Program-made: the position numbers and the translations under genes
Notes under the pieces: model-generated
Databases searched by the model: none
Told to the model about the DNA's origin: nothing
What the model saw: only the letters and a program-made list of their open reading frames with translations
Shown: positions 9,017 through 19,296 of the stretch, in pieces
How positions within the stretch are numbered: the stretch's first letter is position 1
Layout: the number at the start of each line of letters is the position of its first letter
Assembly (NCBI RefSeq): GCF_030552475.1
Contig: NZ_JAUPED010000001.1
Location: forward strand, 186,001-250,000
Direction of reading: 5' to 3'
DNA from: Mariniflexile sp. AS56
Lineage (GTDB): Bacteria > Bacteroidota > Bacteroidia > Flavobacteriales > Flavobacteriaceae
DNA: 64,000 nucleotides

Positions 9017-10366
9017 TTAAGCTACTGCTGCTTTTCTATTTTTACCAGTTTTCATCAAGCCATCATAATGTCTATTTAACAAATAAGAATTTACTTGTTG
9101 CATCGTATCTATAGCGACACCTACTAAAATGATTAGCGAGGTACCTCCAAAGAATAATGCCCATCCTTGTTGAACACCCATAATTTTAACTATTAATGCT
9201 GGAAATACAGCAATGAACGCTAAAAATATAGAACCTGGTAAGGTTATTTGAGACATGATCTTATCTAAATATTCAGATGTTTCAGATCCAGGACGAATCC
9301 CAGGAATAAAACCACCACTACGTTTTAAATCGTCTGCCATTTTATTGGTAGGGACTGTAATTGCAGTATAGAAATATGTGAATATTATAATCAATATAGC
9401 AAACGTTATGTTATAAGCTAAGCCAAAAATATCTGCATAATTTGTTTGCATCCATACACCAAAGGTAGTCTCTTTTAAAAGAGCCGAACCTCCAACTAAA
9501 CTTGGAACGAACATAATTGCTTGTGCAAATATAATAGGCATTACACCAGAAGCATTAAGCTTTAATGGAATGTACTGTCTAGAACCTGCCATAGCACTTT
9601 TTTCATAGTCACCAGTAGCTGTTCTTCTTGCATATTGTACAGCAATTTTTCTAACAGCCATTACTAACATGATACAACCAAGAATGATAGCGAACCATAA
9701 TACCAATTCAAAAAGAATAAGCATTACGTTGTTACCTTCTAATCTGGTAGCAGCATTTTGAATGAATGATGCAGGTAGCCTTGCGATAATACCAACCATA
9801 ATTAATAAGGAAATACCATTACCAATACCTTTATCGGTAATCTTTTCTCCTAACCACATCGCAAAGATACAGCCTGTTACTAAAATAGTAACTGAAGAGA
9901 AGTAAAATAATGGCCCTGTACCTAATAAAAAGGCACTTGCAGGGATTCCTAATGCTGGTAAACTAGCTAAATAACCTGGCGCTTGTAGCAAACAGATTGC
10001 AATAGTTAACCAACGCGTGATTTGGTTGATTTTCTTTTGACCACTAGCACCTTCCTTTTGTAGCTTTTGTAAATATGGAATTGCTATTCCCATTAACTGA
10101 ACAACAATAGAAGCTGAAATGTAAGGCATAATACCTAATGCAAAAACCGAAGCATTTGCAAAAGCACCACCTGTAAAGGCATTAAGTAACCCTAATAAAC
10201 CACCATCAGTACTATCAGCTAACCCATCTAATTGTGCAGCATCAATACCAGGTAGTACTACTTGAGCACCGAAACGGTAAACTAATAACAGACCAAGAGT
10301 TACCATGATTCTGTTTCTTAGTTCTTCTATTTTCCAAACATTTTTTAACGATTCTATAAATTTCAT
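9017..10366 (-). CDS. secY: Protein translocase subunit SecY
   Basis: This is the pore-forming subunit of the SecYEG channel in the inner membrane. The 449-residue sequence shows about ten hydrophobic segments and the SecY landmarks: the plug region after TM1 (GLADSTDGGLLGLLNAFTG), ALGIMPYISASIVVQL in TM2, DKGIGNGISLLIM and KRSGGFIPGIRPG in the long cytosolic loop. The start MKFIESLKNVWKIEELRNRI is standard. It is placed between rplO (15 bp upstream) and infA, the conserved end of the spc cluster. Confidence 0.98.
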   Translation of the reverse strand: MKFIESLKNVWKIEELRNRIMVTLGLLLVYRFGAQVVLPGIDAAQLDGLADSTDGGLLGLLNAFTGGAFANASVFALGIMPYISASIVVQLMGIAIPYLQKLQKEGASGQKKINQITRWLTIAICLLQAPGYLASLPALGIPASAFLLGTGPLFYFSSVTILVTGCIFAMWLGEKITDKGIGNGISLLIMVGIIARLPASFIQNAATRLEGNNVMLILFELVLWFAIILGCIMLVMAVRKIAVQYARRTATGDYEKSAMAGSRQYIPLKLNASGVMPIIFAQAIMFVPSLVGGSALLKETTFGVWMQTNYADIFGLAYNITFAILIIIFTYFYTAITVPTNKMADDLKRSGGFIPGIRPGSETSEYLDKIMSQITLPGSIFLAFIAVFPALIVKIMGVQQGWALFFGGTSLIILVGVAIDTMQQVNSYLLNRHYDGLMKTGKNRKAAVA

Positions 10367-10380
10367 ACTTATAATAAGTC

Positions 10381-10833
10381 TTATAATGTTACAGCTTCTC
10401 CACCAGCAGCTTCAATAGCAGCTTTTGCTGAAGCAGTAAACTTATGTGCAGATACCTTTAATTTTGCTTTTAATTCACCTCTACCTAATATTTTAACTAG
10501 ATCGTTTTTTCCAATTAAACGGTTTGCGAATAATGTTTCAAAATCAACAGTATCACCAACTTTCTTATCGTCAGCCAATTGTTGCAAAGTATCTAAATTA
10601 ATACCTTGATACTCTACACGGTTAATGTTAGTAAAACCAAATTTAGGAACACGTCTTTGAAGTGGCATTTGCCCTCCTTCAAATCCTACTTTCTTAGAAT
10701 AACCAGAACGAGATTTAGCACCTTTGTGACCACGTGTAGCGGTACCACCTTTACCAGAACCTTGTCCACGACCTATTCTTTTTCCTTGATTTTTAACTGA
10801 ACCTTCTGCAGGTTTTAAATTACTTAAATCCAT
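10381..10833 (-). CDS. rplO: 50S ribosomal protein L15
   Basis: uL15 binds 23S rRNA late in large-subunit assembly. The N-terminus MDLSNLKPAEGSVKNQGKRI, the Gly/Lys-rich loop GRGQGSGKGGTATRGHKGA and the later VGFEGGQMPLQRRVPKFGF are diagnostic. It has 150 residues, a normal length. It lies between rpmD and secY with 14-15 bp gaps. Confidence 0.98.
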   Translation of the reverse strand: MDLSNLKPAEGSVKNQGKRIGRGQGSGKGGTATRGHKGAKSRSGYSKKVGFEGGQMPLQRRVPKFGFTNINRVEYQGINLDTLQQLADDKKVGDTVDFETLFANRLIGKNDLVKILGRGELKAKLKVSAHKFTASAKAAIEAAGGEAVTL

Positions 10834-10847
10834 TTTTCAGTATATTA

Positions 10848-11030
10848 TTATTTAATTTCTTCAACAGAAACTAAGTGATTTACTTTACTTACCATACCAA
10901 GAATACTTGATGTAGCTTCGTGCTCTTTTACTTGACCAATCTTTTTAAGACCTAAAGATATTAAAACTCTTTTTTGTCTTAACGGACAATTGATTGCACT
11001 TTTAACTTTTGTTACTTTAATTTTTGCCAT
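10848..11030 (-). CDS. rpmD: 50S ribosomal protein L30
   Basis: uL30 is a small protein of the large subunit. The 60 residues include the conserved TKVKSAINCPLRQKRVLISL, the GLKKIG turn and the MVSKVNHLV strand. It lies 11 bp after rpsE and 14 bp before rplO. Length and order match the bacterial family. Confidence 0.97.
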   Translation of the reverse strand: MAKIKVTKVKSAINCPLRQKRVLISLGLKKIGQVKEHEATSSILGMVSKVNHLVSVEEIK

Positions 11031-11041
11031 CTCTGTCTGTA

Positions 11042-11566
11042 TTAAGCTTTAAATACTTGTTCAAGTGAAATACCTCTATCACGAGCAATGGTATTCGCAT
11101 CTCTTAATTGTAATAAAGCATCAAAAGTTGCTTTTACAACATTGTGAGGATTTGAAGATCCTTGAGACTTTGATAATACATCGTGTACACCAACTGCTTC
11201 AAGTACTGTTCTCACAGCACCACCAGCAATTACACCTGTACCTTGTGCTGCAGGAATAATATTTACTCTTGCTCCACCGTATTTACCTTTTTGCTCATGT
11301 GGTAATGTTTTTCCTTTTAAAGGAATACGAACTAGGTTTTTCTTAGCATCTTCAACAGCTTTTGCAATTGCACTAGCAACGTCTTTAGATTTTCCTAAAC
11401 CTTGTCCAACAACACCAGCTTCATCACCAACTACTACAATTGCTGAGAAACCAAATGCTCTACCACCTTTAGTTACTTTTGTAACTCTTTGTACACCAAC
11501 TAAACGATCTTTAAGATCTAATCCACCTGGTTTTACTAATTCTGCACTTTTATATTTTTTAAACAT
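11042..11566 (-). CDS. rpsE: 30S ribosomal protein S5
   Basis: uS5 helps set decoding accuracy near the mRNA entry tunnel. An N-terminal double-stranded RNA-binding-like domain ([20 protein letters not shown]) is followed by the C-terminal fold with [20 protein letters not shown] and [20 protein letters not shown]. It has 174 residues. The 6-bp gap to rplR suggests coupled translation. Confidence 0.98.
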   Translation of the reverse strand: MFKKYKSAELVKPGGLDLKDRLVGVQRVTKVTKGGRAFGFSAIVVVGDEAGVVGQGLGKSKDVASAIAKAVEDAKKNLVRIPLKGKTLPHEQKGKYGGARVNIIPAAQGTGVIAGGAVRTVLEAVGVHDVLSKSQGSSNPHNVVKATFDALLQLRDANTIARDRGISLEQVFKA

Positions 11567-11572
11567 AATTTC

Positions 11573-11929
11573 TTAGAATTTAAGTCCTGCTTCTCTAGCT
11601 CCTTCAGCTAATGATTTAACTCTACCATGATATAAATAACCACCTCTATCAAAAGCGATAGTTTCTATACCAGCTTTTAAAGCTTTTTCAGCAAGCGACT
11701 TACCTACTAACTTAGCTACTTCAATTTTAGTTGCTTTTGCAGAACTAATCTCTTTATCTCTTGAAGATGCTGCACTGATGGTAACACCAGTAACGTCATC
11801 TACAACTTGAGCATAAATCTCTTTATTACTTCTAAAAACAGTTAATCTAGGTCTCGCTTCTGTACCAGAAACAATCTTGCGAATTCTGTTTTTAATTCTT
11901 ATTCTTCTTTCGTATTTTGTCAATGCCAT
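11573..11929 (-). CDS. rplR: 50S ribosomal protein L18
   Basis: uL18 binds 5S rRNA and brings it into the large subunit. The sequence has [18 protein letters not shown], then [20 protein letters not shown] and the ending [17 protein letters not shown]. It has 118 residues, as expected. It sits in order between rplF and rpsE. Confidence 0.98.
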   Translation of the reverse strand: MALTKYERRIRIKNRIRKIVSGTEARPRLTVFRSNKEIYAQVVDDVTGVTISAASSRDKEISSAKATKIEVAKLVGKSLAEKALKAGIETIAFDRGGYLYHGRVKSLAEGAREAGLKF

Positions 11930-11939
11930 AACTTCCTTA

Positions 11940-12482
11940 TTAAGCTGATTTACCTGCTTTTCTTCTTAATACCTCACCAACAAACTTGATACCTTTACCT
12001 TTATAAGGCTCTGGTGGTCTAAATCCACGAATCTTTGCAGCAACCTGTCCAACAAGTTGTTTATCGTGAGAAGTAAGTTTAATGATTGGGTTCTTACCTT
12101 TTTCTGAAATTGTTTCAACTATAACTTCTGAAGCTAAACTTAAAACGATAGAGTGAGAAAATCCTAATGCTAATTCCAATCTTTGACCTTGGTTACTAGC
12201 TCTGTATCCTACACCTACTAATTCTAATTGTTTAGTCCATCCTTTAGAAACACCTTCAATCATGTTATGCATTAATGATCTATATAAACCATGTTTTGCT
12301 TTTTGATCCTTTGTATCAGACTTACGTGTTACTAATACATTTCCTTCTTCAACATTAATATCTACAGAATCGAAATTTTGAGTTAATTCTCCCAATTTTC
12401 CTTTTACTGTAACTATTCCGTCTTTTATATCAACTGTAACGCCTTCTGGAATTACTACTGGGTTATTACCTATTCTAGACAT
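11940..12482 (-). CDS. rplF: 50S ribosomal protein L6
   Basis: uL6 lies near the GTPase-associated centre. It has two L6 repeats, the first from [15 protein letters not shown] and the second around [19 protein letters not shown], and the signature [16 protein letters not shown] near the C-terminus. It has 180 residues, a normal length. Gaps to its neighbours are 10-11 bp. Confidence 0.98.
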   Translation of the reverse strand: MSRIGNNPVVIPEGVTVDIKDGIVTVKGKLGELTQNFDSVDINVEEGNVLVTRKSDTKDQKAKHGLYRSLMHNMIEGVSKGWTKQLELVGVGYRASNQGQRLELALGFSHSIVLSLASEVIVETISEKGKNPIIKLTSHDKQLVGQVAAKIRGFRPPEPYKGKGIKFVGEVLRRKAGKSA

Positions 12483-12493
12483 ATCTTATCTTT

Positions 12494-12892
12494 TTAGTAA
12501 ACGTAACATAAAACTTCACCACCTACATTATCTCTTTTGGCTTGTTTACCTGTCATTACTCCGTGAGAAGTAGAAACGATGGCAATACCAAGACCGTTAA
12601 GGATTCTAGGTAATTCTTTTGAACTTGCATACTTACGTAAACCTGGTTTACTTATTCTTTCAATCTTTTTAATTACAGGCTCTTTAGTCTCTTTGTTGTA
12701 CTTAAGGGCTATTTTAATAGTTCCTTGTACTGAAGAGTCATCAAACTTATAACTTAAAATATATCCTTGTTCGAATAATATTTTAGTAATGTCTTTTTTA
12801 AGATTAGATGCTGGGATCTCAACCACTCTGTGGTTAGCACGCACTGCATTTCTAATTCTTGTCAAATAATCCGCTATTGGATCTGTGTACAT
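12494..12892 (-). CDS. rpsH: 30S ribosomal protein S8
   Basis: uS8 binds the central domain of 16S rRNA and in E. coli represses the spc operon. The N-terminus MYTDPIADYLTRIRNAVRA and the C-terminal ILNGLGIAIVSTSHGVMTGK and GGEVLCYVY are characteristic. It has 132 residues. The gap to rpsN is 67 bp, longer than most here. Confidence 0.98.
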   Translation of the reverse strand: MYTDPIADYLTRIRNAVRANHRVVEIPASNLKKDITKILFEQGYILSYKFDDSSVQGTIKIALKYNKETKEPVIKKIERISKPGLRKYASSKELPRILNGLGIAIVSTSHGVMTGKQAKRDNVGGEVLCYVY

Positions 12893-12959
12893 AATGAATT
12901 GATTTGTGATCTTGGTTTTCGGACTATTCCGAACCTAAAATCTGATTATTTTAATAATA

Positions 12960-13229
12960 TTACCAACTTGCTTTTCTAACTCCAGGAATAAGACCATTGT
13001 TGGCCATTTCTCTAAATGTTACACGAGAAACACCAAATGTTCTCATATACCCTCTAGGTCTTCCTGTTAATTTACATCTATTATGTTGACGAACAGGAGA
13101 AGCGTTTTTTGGTAACTTTTGTAATGCTTCATAATCGCCAGCTTCTTTCAAAGCTTTACGTTTTTCAGCATATTTAGCTACTGTTTTAGCTCTTTTTACC
13201 TCGCGGGCTTTCATTGATTCTTTAGCCAT
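12960..13229 (-). CDS. rpsN: 30S ribosomal protein S14 (zinc-free form)
   Basis: uS14 is in the head of the small subunit. At 89 residues this is the long, zinc-independent type. It has a single Cys in [20 protein letters not shown] and lacks the two CxxC pairs of the 61-residue zinc form. The ending [17 protein letters not shown] is standard. It lies 3 bp after rplE, so translation is probably coupled. Confidence 0.97.
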   Translation of the reverse strand: MAKESMKAREVKRAKTVAKYAEKRKALKEAGDYEALQKLPKNASPVRQHNRCKLTGRPRGYMRTFGVSRVTFREMANNGLIPGVRKASW

Positions 13230-13232
13230 AAC

Positions 13233-13784
13233 TTAGTTCTTTTGAAAAGGTAATCCTAATTCGGTTAATAATGATTTTGCTTCTTTATCAGTTTCAGCAG
13301 ATGTTACAAATGTAATATCCATTCCTGAGATTTTATTAACTTTATCAATATTAATCTCAGGGAATATAATTTGTTCAGTAACTCCTAAATTGTAGTTACC
13401 ACGTCCATCAAATCCTGTTGCTTTAATTCCGTTAAAATCTCTTACACGTGGAAGTGCAGAAGTTACTAAACGGTCTAAAAATTCATACATTCTTTCGCCA
13501 CGTAAAGTTACTTTTGCCCCAATTGGCATCCCTTTACGTAATTTGAAAGAAGCAACATCTTTTTTAGATATAGTCGCAATAGCTTTTTGTCCAGATATAG
13601 TACTTAATTCTTCTACTGCGTAGTCGATAAGTTTCTTGTCTGCAACGGCCGCTCCAACACCTTTAGATATTACTATCTTAGTAAGTTTAGGAACTTGCAT
13701 TACATTTTTATATCCAAATTCGTCGGTAAGAGCTGCAATTACTTTGCTTTTATACTCTTCTTTAAGTCTCGGTGAATATGCCAT
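13233..13784 (-). CDS. rplE: 50S ribosomal protein L5
   Basis: uL5 binds 5S rRNA and contacts P-site tRNA. Characteristic stretches are [39 protein letters not shown] and [18 protein letters not shown]. It has 183 residues, a normal length. It lies 2 bp from rplX and 3 bp from rpsN. Confidence 0.98.
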   Translation of the reverse strand: MAYSPRLKEEYKSKVIAALTDEFGYKNVMQVPKLTKIVISKGVGAAVADKKLIDYAVEELSTISGQKAIATISKKDVASFKLRKGMPIGAKVTLRGERMYEFLDRLVTSALPRVRDFNGIKATGFDGRGNYNLGVTEQIIFPEINIDKVNKISGMDITFVTSAETDKEAKSLLTELGLPFQKN

Positions 13785-13786
13785 AA

Positions 13787-14098
13787 CTATATTACTTCAT
13801 TAGATTTTGTTGAAAATCTTACTTTTTTATCGCCTTCTACTCTGTATCCAATTCTTGTTGTTTCTCCCTTAGAAGTTAACAACGATAAATTAGAGATATG
13901 AATAGCAGCTTCTTTCTCAACGATTCCTCCTTGTGGGTTTTGTGCACTTGGTTTAGTATGTTTCTTAACCATGTTCACGCCCTCAACGATCGCTTTGTTC
14001 TTGTCTATTAATACTTTTTGTACTTTACCTTCAGCACCTTTATGGTCTCCAGCAATTACTTTTACAGTATCTCCAGTTTTTATTTTAAGCTTTGTCAT
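13787..14098 (-). CDS. rplX: 50S ribosomal protein L24
   Basis: uL24 starts large-subunit assembly and lies at the tunnel exit. It carries the KOW motif at the N-terminus ([20 protein letters not shown]) and the [11 protein letters not shown] segment. It has 103 residues. It sits between rplN and rplE. Confidence 0.98.
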   Translation of the reverse strand: MTKLKIKTGDTVKVIAGDHKGAEGKVQKVLIDKNKAIVEGVNMVKKHTKPSAQNPQGGIVEKEAAIHISNLSLLTSKGETTRIGYRVEGDKKVRFSTKSNEVI

Positions 14099-14112
14099 CT
14101 TAAATTAATGTA

Positions 14113-14481
14113 TTAAAGCACTTCAGGTGCTAATGATACAATTTTCATGAATTGTTTATCACGAAGTTCTCTAGCAACAGGGCCAAATACGCGTGTTCCT
14201 CTCATCTCACCTTGAGCATTTAAAAGCACACATGCGTTATCGTCGAATCTAATATAAGATCCATCTGGTCTTCTTACTTCTTTTCTAGTACGTACAACTA
14301 CTGCAGTAGAAACAGCACCTTTTTTAATGTTTCCATTAGGTGTTGCGTCTTTTATAGAAACAACGATTTTGTCTCCTACAGATGCATATCTTCTTTTAGT
14401 ACCACCTAGAACACGGATAGTTAAAACTTCCTTTGCTCCAGTGTTATCTGCTACTTTTAATCTTGATTCTTGCTGTACCAT
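14113..14481 (-). CDS. rplN: 50S ribosomal protein L14
   Basis: uL14 lies on the subunit interface near the GTPase factor site. [20 protein letters not shown] at the N-terminus and [20 protein letters not shown] at the C-terminus are highly conserved. It has 122 residues, the standard length. It starts 2 bp after the rpsQ stop. Confidence 0.98.
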   Translation of the reverse strand: MVQQESRLKVADNTGAKEVLTIRVLGGTKRRYASVGDKIVVSIKDATPNGNIKKGAVSTAVVVRTRKEVRRPDGSYIRFDDNACVLLNAQGEMRGTRVFGPVARELRDKQFMKIVSLAPEVL

Positions 14482-14483
14482 AA

Positions 14484-14741
14484 TTATTTAGCTCTTTCTA
14501 TGATTTCAACTAATCTCCAACATTTAGATTTACTTAAAGGTCTTGTTTCCATGATCCTTACTGTATCTCCAATATTGCAATCGTTTGTCTCGTCGTGTGC
14601 AACATATTTCTTTGTTTTCAACACGAACTTACCATACATAGGGTGTTTAACTTTTTTAACTTCTGCAACAACTATTGATTTTTGCATTTTGTTACTAGTA
14701 ACAACTCCTATACGTTCTTTTCTTAAATTTCTTGTTTCCAT
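14484..14741 (-). CDS. rpsQ: 30S ribosomal protein S17
   Basis: uS17 is an early 16S rRNA binder with an OB fold. The sequence [20 protein letters not shown] with [18 protein letters not shown] and [20 protein letters not shown] is typical. It has 85 residues. It lies between rpmC and rplN. Confidence 0.98.
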   Translation of the reverse strand: METRNLRKERIGVVTSNKMQKSIVVAEVKKVKHPMYGKFVLKTKKYVAHDETNDCNIGDTVRIMETRPLSKSKCWRLVEIIERAK

Positions 14742-14753
14742 CTTTTAGCAGAA

Positions 14754-14945
14754 TTATTGTAATTCTCTTTTAGTTAATTCGGTCGCAATTCTAGCTACAG
14801 AACGTCTTATGTTTCGTAACTGGATTGGATTTTCTAAAGGAGATATTGCATGAGCTAATTTTAGGTCTGAATAACTCTTCTTTGTTTCACCAAGTTTCTC
14901 TTGTAACTCGGCTACTGATAATTCTTTAATTTCTGATTGTTTCAT
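14754..14945 (-). CDS. rpmC: 50S ribosomal protein L29
   Basis: uL29 is at the peptide exit and helps dock the signal recognition particle and trigger factor. The 63-residue protein MKQSEIKELSVAELQEKLGE with NPIQLRNIRRSVARIATEL is a two-helix coiled coil. An in-frame ATG 36 bp further upstream (14979-14981) would overlap the rplP stop and add an unrelated leader. The ATG at 14943-14945 gives the conserved start and a 13-bp gap to rplP. Confidence 0.97.
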   Translation of the reverse strand: MKQSEIKELSVAELQEKLGETKKSYSDLKLAHAISPLENPIQLRNIRRSVARIATELTKRELQ

Positions 14946-14958
14946 AATATCAAATAAA

Positions 14959-15378
14959 TTATGCTTCGTAATCGCGAGCAATGATAAACTTTGTTTTTAC
15001 TGGTAGTTTTTGAGCTGCTAAACGTAACGCTTCTTTTGCGATCTCTAACGATACTCCTCCTACTTCAAAAAGCATTCTTCCTGGTTTAACAACCGCTACC
15101 CAATACTCAACAGCACCTTTACCTTTACCCATACGTACTTCAAGAGGTTTCTTTGTAATTGGCTTATCTGGAAATATTTTAATCCAAAGTTGCCCTTCTC
15201 TTTTCATGTGACGTGTAGCGGCAATACGTGCAGCTTCTATTTGACGCGATGTTAAAAACTCAGACTCGAGTGATTTTATACCAAAAGTACCGTTTGAAAG
15301 TTGGTGTCCTCTATTCGATAGACCTTTCATACGTCCTTTTTGTTGCTTACGAAATTTTGTTCTTTTAGGCTGTAACAT
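14959..15378 (-). CDS. rplP: 50S ribosomal protein L16
   Basis: uL16 organises the A site of the large subunit. [20 protein letters not shown], the segment [20 protein letters not shown] and [17 protein letters not shown] are diagnostic. It has 139 residues. It lies 21 bp after rpsC and 13 bp before rpmC. Confidence 0.98.
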   Translation of the reverse strand: MLQPKRTKFRKQQKGRMKGLSNRGHQLSNGTFGIKSLESEFLTSRQIEAARIAATRHMKREGQLWIKIFPDKPITKKPLEVRMGKGKGAVEYWVAVVKPGRMLFEVGGVSLEIAKEALRLAAQKLPVKTKFIIARDYEA

Positions 15379-15399
15379 TTTTCTTTACTTTATAAAAAA

Positions 15400-16128
15400 T
15401 TACTTTCTACGACGTGGCTTAGAATTATTCCCTCCACGTGGTGCTCCTGCACCTGCCTTTCCTTGCTTTTTGGATAATCCAACTAGCGGAGAAAGTTCTC
15501 TTTTACCATATACTTCACCTTTCATAATCCACACTTTCACACCTAATCTACCATAAGTAGTGTGTGCCTCAACAAGTGCATAATCAATATCGGCTCTAAA
15601 GGTTGATAAAGGAATACGTCCTTCTTTGTAGTGTTCAGAACGAGCCATTTCAGCTCCATTTAAACGACCACTAATTTGAACTTTAATTCCTTCAGCGTTC
15701 ATACGCATAGTAGCAGCAATAGCCATTTTTATAGCACGACGGTATGAAATTCTGTTTTCAATTTGACGTGCAATGCTAGATCCTACTAAAAATGCATCAA
15801 GTTCAGGTCTTTTAATCTCAAAGATATTAATCTGAACTTCCTTTCCAGTAATTTTTTTAAGTTCTTCTTTTAACTTGTCTACCTCTTGGCCACCTTTTCC
15901 GATAATAATACCAGGTCTAGCAGTAGTGATAGTAACGGTTACAAGTTTTAAAGTTCTCTCAATAATTACTCTACTTACACTAGCTTTAGATAAACGTACA
16001 TGTACGTATTTTCTAATCTTATCGTCTTCAGCAAGCTTATCTCCATAATCATTACCTCCGTACCAGTTAGATTCCCATCCTCTGATAATCCCTAAGCGAT
16101 TCCCGATTGGATTTGTTTTTTGTCCCAT
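15400..16128 (-). CDS. rpsC: 30S ribosomal protein S3
   Basis: uS3 forms part of the mRNA entry site and its helicase activity. An N-terminal KH domain with [20 protein letters not shown] is followed by the C-terminal domain ([40 protein letters not shown]). The start at 16126-16128 ([18 protein letters not shown]) is the conserved one and gives 242 residues. An ATG 36 bp upstream would overlap rplV and add residues not found in the family. The C-terminus is a basic tail with [17 protein letters not shown]. Confidence 0.98.
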   Translation of the reverse strand: MGQKTNPIGNRLGIIRGWESNWYGGNDYGDKLAEDDKIRKYVHVRLSKASVSRVIIERTLKLVTVTITTARPGIIIGKGGQEVDKLKEELKKITGKEVQINIFEIKRPELDAFLVGSSIARQIENRISYRRAIKMAIAATMRMNAEGIKVQISGRLNGAEMARSEHYKEGRIPLSTFRADIDYALVEAHTTYGRLGVKVWIMKGEVYGKRELSPLVGLSKKQGKAGAGAPRGGNNSKPRRRK

Positions 16129-16135
16129 ATCTATC

Positions 16136-16543
16136 TTAGCTTTGTGTATTATTGTTAGCTCCAACTACGATTGTTACGTGGTTTGAACGTTTTCTAATTC
16201 TGTGTGCACGACCTTGTGGTGCTGGACGCAATCTTTTTAACATTGCTCCTCCATCTACTCTAATTTCTTTTACAATCAACTCAGCATCTTCAATGCTAGC
16301 TTCTTCGTTTTTAGACTGCCAGTTAGCAATTGCAGATAAAAGCAATTTCTCTAACTTTCCAGAAGCTTCTTTTTGATTGAATTTTAAGATATTAAGAGCT
16401 TTTTCTACTTTTTCGCCTCTTACTAAATCGGCTACTAAACGCATTTTTCTCGGTGACGTAGGACAATTATTAAGTTTAGCAAAAGCAACTAGCTTATTTC
16501 CTTCCTTAATAGCGTCTGCCATTTGTTTTTTACGACTTCCCAT
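16136..16543 (-). CDS. rplV: 50S ribosomal protein L22
   Basis: uL22 has a long loop that lines the exit tunnel and is a known site of macrolide-resistance changes. The sequence includes [20 protein letters not shown] and the C-terminal loop [20 protein letters not shown]. It has 135 residues; the N-terminal stretch [16 protein letters not shown] is longer than in E. coli, common in Bacteroidota. The 7-bp gap to rpsC and 6-bp gap to rpsS suggest coupled translation. Confidence 0.97.
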   Translation of the reverse strand: MGSRKKQMADAIKEGNKLVAFAKLNNCPTSPRKMRLVADLVRGEKVEKALNILKFNQKEASGKLEKLLLSAIANWQSKNEEASIEDAELIVKEIRVDGGAMLKRLRPAPQGRAHRIRKRSNHVTIVVGANNNTQS

Positions 16544-16549
16544 AGCTTA

Positions 16550-16828
16550 CTACTTTTTACCTTTGTTTTTAGCACCTGCATGTCCACGGAATGAACGCGT
16601 TGGTGAAAATTCTCCTAATTTATGACCTACCATATTTTCAGTTACATATACTGGTACAAATTGGCGGCCATTGTGAACTGCGATAGTTTGTCCAACAAAA
16701 TCCGGAGTAATCATAGAGGCTCTAGACCACGTTTTGATTACCGTTTTTTTGTTAGCTTCCACATTGTCAGCCACTTTTTTCTCTAATTTATAATGAACGT
16801 AAGGTCCTTTTTTTAATGATCTTGCCAT
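16550..16828 (-). CDS. rpsS: 30S ribosomal protein S19
   Basis: uS19 pairs with S13 in the head of the small subunit. [19 protein letters not shown], the middle [20 protein letters not shown] and the end [18 protein letters not shown] are diagnostic. It has 92 residues. It lies 3 bp after rplB. Confidence 0.98.
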   Translation of the reverse strand: MARSLKKGPYVHYKLEKKVADNVEANKKTVIKTWSRASMITPDFVGQTIAVHNGRQFVPVYVTENMVGHKLGEFSPTRSFRGHAGAKNKGKK

Positions 16829-16831
16829 GTC

Positions 16832-17656
16832 TTATTTCTTTCTACGTTCTACAATATATTTATTACTTGCATTCTTTTTAGAACGAGTTCTATACCCTTT
16901 AGCTGGAATACCGTTTCGAGAACGAGGATGTCCTCCTGAAGATTTACCTTCACCACCACCCATTGGGTGATCAACTGGATTCATTACTACTGGTCTAGTA
17001 CGTGGACGTCTTCCTAACCATCTTGATCTACCTGCTTTACCAGATACTAACAATTGATGATCTGAATTAGACACAACACCTATCGTTGCTAAACAGTTAA
17101 CAAGAATTAATCTTGTTTCACCTGAAGGCAATTTAATTGTAGCGAATTTACCATCTCTTGCCATTAATTGAGCAAAAGCACCAGCACTACGAGCCATAAT
17201 AGCTCCTTGTCCTGGACGTAATTCTAAACAAGAAATAATAGTTCCTAATGGAACTTGGCTAAGTGGCATTGCATTTCCAATTTCTGGAGCAACATTTTCA
17301 CCAGACACTACAGTTTGACCTACTTGTAGACCGTTCTGAGCGATGATGTACCTCTTTTCGCCATCTTGGTAATTCAATAATGCGATAAATGCGGTTCTGT
17401 TTGGATCGTATTCGATAGACTTAACTTCAGCAGGGATCCCTGCTTTGTCACGTTTAAAATCGATAATACGATACTTTCTTTTATGACCTCCACCTATATA
17501 GCGCATGGTCATTTTTCCTTGACTGTTTCTACCACCAGACCTTTTGTTCGGAACGAGCAAACTCTTTTCCGGCTTATCAGTAGTAATGGCGTCAAATCCA
17601 TTTACTACTCTAAATCGCTGTCCTGGTGTGATTGGTTTTAATTTTCTTACTGACAT
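16832..17656 (-). CDS. rplB: 50S ribosomal protein L2
   Basis: uL2 supports the peptidyl-transferase centre and subunit joining. The OB fold and SH3-like domain are seen through [20 protein letters not shown] and the conserved C-terminal [20 protein letters not shown], which includes the functionally important histidine. It has 274 residues, a normal length. It lies 10 bp after rplW. Confidence 0.98.
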   Translation of the reverse strand: MSVRKLKPITPGQRFRVVNGFDAITTDKPEKSLLVPNKRSGGRNSQGKMTMRYIGGGHKRKYRIIDFKRDKAGIPAEVKSIEYDPNRTAFIALLNYQDGEKRYIIAQNGLQVGQTVVSGENVAPEIGNAMPLSQVPLGTIISCLELRPGQGAIMARSAGAFAQLMARDGKFATIKLPSGETRLILVNCLATIGVVSNSDHQLLVSGKAGRSRWLGRRPRTRPVVMNPVDHPMGGGEGKSSGGHPRSRNGIPAKGYRTRSKKNASNKYIVERRKK

Positions 17657-17666
17657 TTGTCTTTAA

Positions 17667-17957
17667 TTACATGTTACTGTATAAATCAATCATTTCACCT
17701 TCCGCCAGTTGTACAATTGCTTTTTTAACAGCATTTGTTTTACCATGTTGGATACCAGTTTTTGTAAACTTAGTACTCCTGTCTGGACGGACATTTATAG
17801 TACGAACTTTTTCAACAGAAACACCATAAACAGCTTCCACTGCTTTTTTGATTTCTACCTTGTTCGCCTTTGTTTTCACTGCAAAAGTATAGCAGTTATT
17901 TAACTCGCTATTAGCTGTCGCTTTTTCTGTGATTATAGGTTTAATTAAGATACTCAT
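17667..17957 (-). CDS. rplW: 50S ribosomal protein L23
   Basis: uL23 is the docking site for trigger factor and SRP at the tunnel exit. The 96 residues start MSILIKPIITEKATANSELN and include TKANKVEIKKAVEAVYGVSV and VRTINVRPDRS. Length is typical. It lies 5 bp after rplD. Confidence 0.98.
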   Translation of the reverse strand: MSILIKPIITEKATANSELNNCYTFAVKTKANKVEIKKAVEAVYGVSVEKVRTINVRPDRSTKFTKTGIQHGKTNAVKKAIVQLAEGEMIDLYSNM

Positions 17958-17962
17958 GGCTT

Positions 17963-18592
17963 CTATTTACTTAAATTTGTTTCAATTCCTTCTAAAGCTC
18001 CCTCTAAAAGCACAACTCGACCTGCATTTAAAATCTTGTAAGTATTTAGTTCTGAGGCAGTTATAACTTCAGACCCTTTCAAATTGCGTGACGACAAATA
18101 TACATTATTATTCGACGCACCCAACACAAACAGAGATTTTTTGTTTTCTAAGTCTAAGGCTTTCAATATAGCAGTGAAGTTTTTAGTCTTTACTGAATCA
18201 AAAGTGAAATCTTCTAATACAACAATTGACTGCTCTCCTGCTTTGATACTTAAGGCTGATTTACGAGCTAAACGTTTTACGTTTTTATTAAGTTTGAAGC
18301 TATAGTTTCTTGGTCTTGGACCGAACATACGACCACCACCTTTAAAAACACCCGACTTAATACTACCAGCTCTCGCTGTACCAGTACCTTTTTGCTTTTT
18401 AATCTTACGAGTACTTCCAGAGATCTCAGCACGCTCTTTAGCTTTGTGAGTTCCTTGTCTTTGGTTTGCTAAGTATTGTTTAACATCCAAATATACTGCG
18501 TGATTATTAGGCTCAATAGCAAATACATCTTGAGAAAGGTCTGCCTTTCTTCCTGTATCTTTTCCGTTTATATCTAAAACTGCTACTTTCAT
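17963..18592 (-). CDS. rplD: 50S ribosomal protein L4
   Basis: uL4 reaches into the exit tunnel. In E. coli it also represses the S10 operon by acting on its leader. The extended loop [20 protein letters not shown] with [20 protein letters not shown] is present. It has 209 residues. Its ATG overlaps the rplC stop by 1 nt (TAATG), a translational coupling arrangement. The hairpin pair upstream of rplC is a candidate target for this protein, which is inference only. Confidence 0.98.
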   Translation of the reverse strand: MKVAVLDINGKDTGRKADLSQDVFAIEPNNHAVYLDVKQYLANQRQGTHKAKERAEISGSTRKIKKQKGTGTARAGSIKSGVFKGGGRMFGPRPRNYSFKLNKNVKRLARKSALSIKAGEQSIVVLEDFTFDSVKTKNFTAILKALDLENKKSLFVLGASNNNVYLSSRNLKGSEVITASELNTYKILNAGRVVLLEGALEGIETNLSK

Positions 18593-19209
18593 TATTTTCT
18601 AATAATTACATAAGAGTTTTTATGTCCAGGTACACAACCTTTAACAACTAGTAGATTTTTATCAGCTACTACTTTTAAAACTCTTAAATTTTCAACTTTT
18701 ACTGAGTCAGTACCCATTCTTCCTGCCATTTTCATTCCTTTGAAAACTCTTGCAGGATATGAAGCAGCACCAATAGAACCAGGGGCTCTTAAACGGTTGT
18801 GTTGACCGTGTGTTGCTTGACCAACTCCACCAAATCCATGACGTTTTACAACACCTTGGAAACCTTTTCCTTTTGATATCCCAGAGATATCAACAAACTC
18901 ACCTTCCATGAAGTGCTCAACAGTGACAGCGTCACCTAACTTGTACTCCTCACCAAAACCTTTGAATTCAACGATTTTGCGTTTTACAGAAGTCCCTGCT
19001 TTTTTAGCATGACCTAAGTCAGCTTTAGTAGCACTTTTTTCTGTCGCGTCATCGAAACCTAATTGAACAGCTTTGTAGCCGTCAACTTCTTCAGTTCTGA
19101 CTTGGGTAACGATACATGGTCCAGCTTCGATTACTGTACATGGAATGTTTTTTCCATTTTCATCGAAAATGCTGGTCATACCGATTTTTTTTCCAATTAA
19201 CCCAGACAT
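18592..19209 (-). CDS. rplC: 50S ribosomal protein L3
   Basis: uL3 starts large-subunit assembly and reaches the peptidyl-transferase centre. [20 protein letters not shown], then [20 protein letters not shown] and the glutamine-bearing [20 protein letters not shown] are characteristic. It has 205 residues. It is separated from rpsJ by a 122-bp gap with two hairpins, the largest gap in this part of the cluster. Confidence 0.98.
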   Translation of the reverse strand: MSGLIGKKIGMTSIFDENGKNIPCTVIEAGPCIVTQVRTEEVDGYKAVQLGFDDATEKSATKADLGHAKKAGTSVKRKIVEFKGFGEEYKLGDAVTVEHFMEGEFVDISGISKGKGFQGVVKRHGFGGVGQATHGQHNRLRAPGSIGAASYPARVFKGMKMAGRMGTDSVKVENLRVLKVVADKNLLVVKGCVPGHKNSYVIIRK

Positions 19210-19243
19210 ATTTATTATTTATTAATTATTACTATTTGTTATT

Positions 19244-19280
19244 AAAAAATTCAAGGCTGAAATACATTTCAACCTTGAAT
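19244..19280 (-). terminator. Terminator-like hairpin (attenuator candidate) between rpsJ and rplC
   Basis: ATTCAAGG pairs with CCTTGAAT and, inside it, TGAAA with TTTCA, around a 4-nt TACA loop with one mismatch. On the minus strand it is followed by TTTTTTAATAAC, a U-tract. No TAnnTTTG promoter lies between it and the rplC start, so transcription of the rest of the S10 cluster has to pass it. Confidence 0.7.
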
Positions 19281-19296
19281 TGTATTTTACCGTTTT

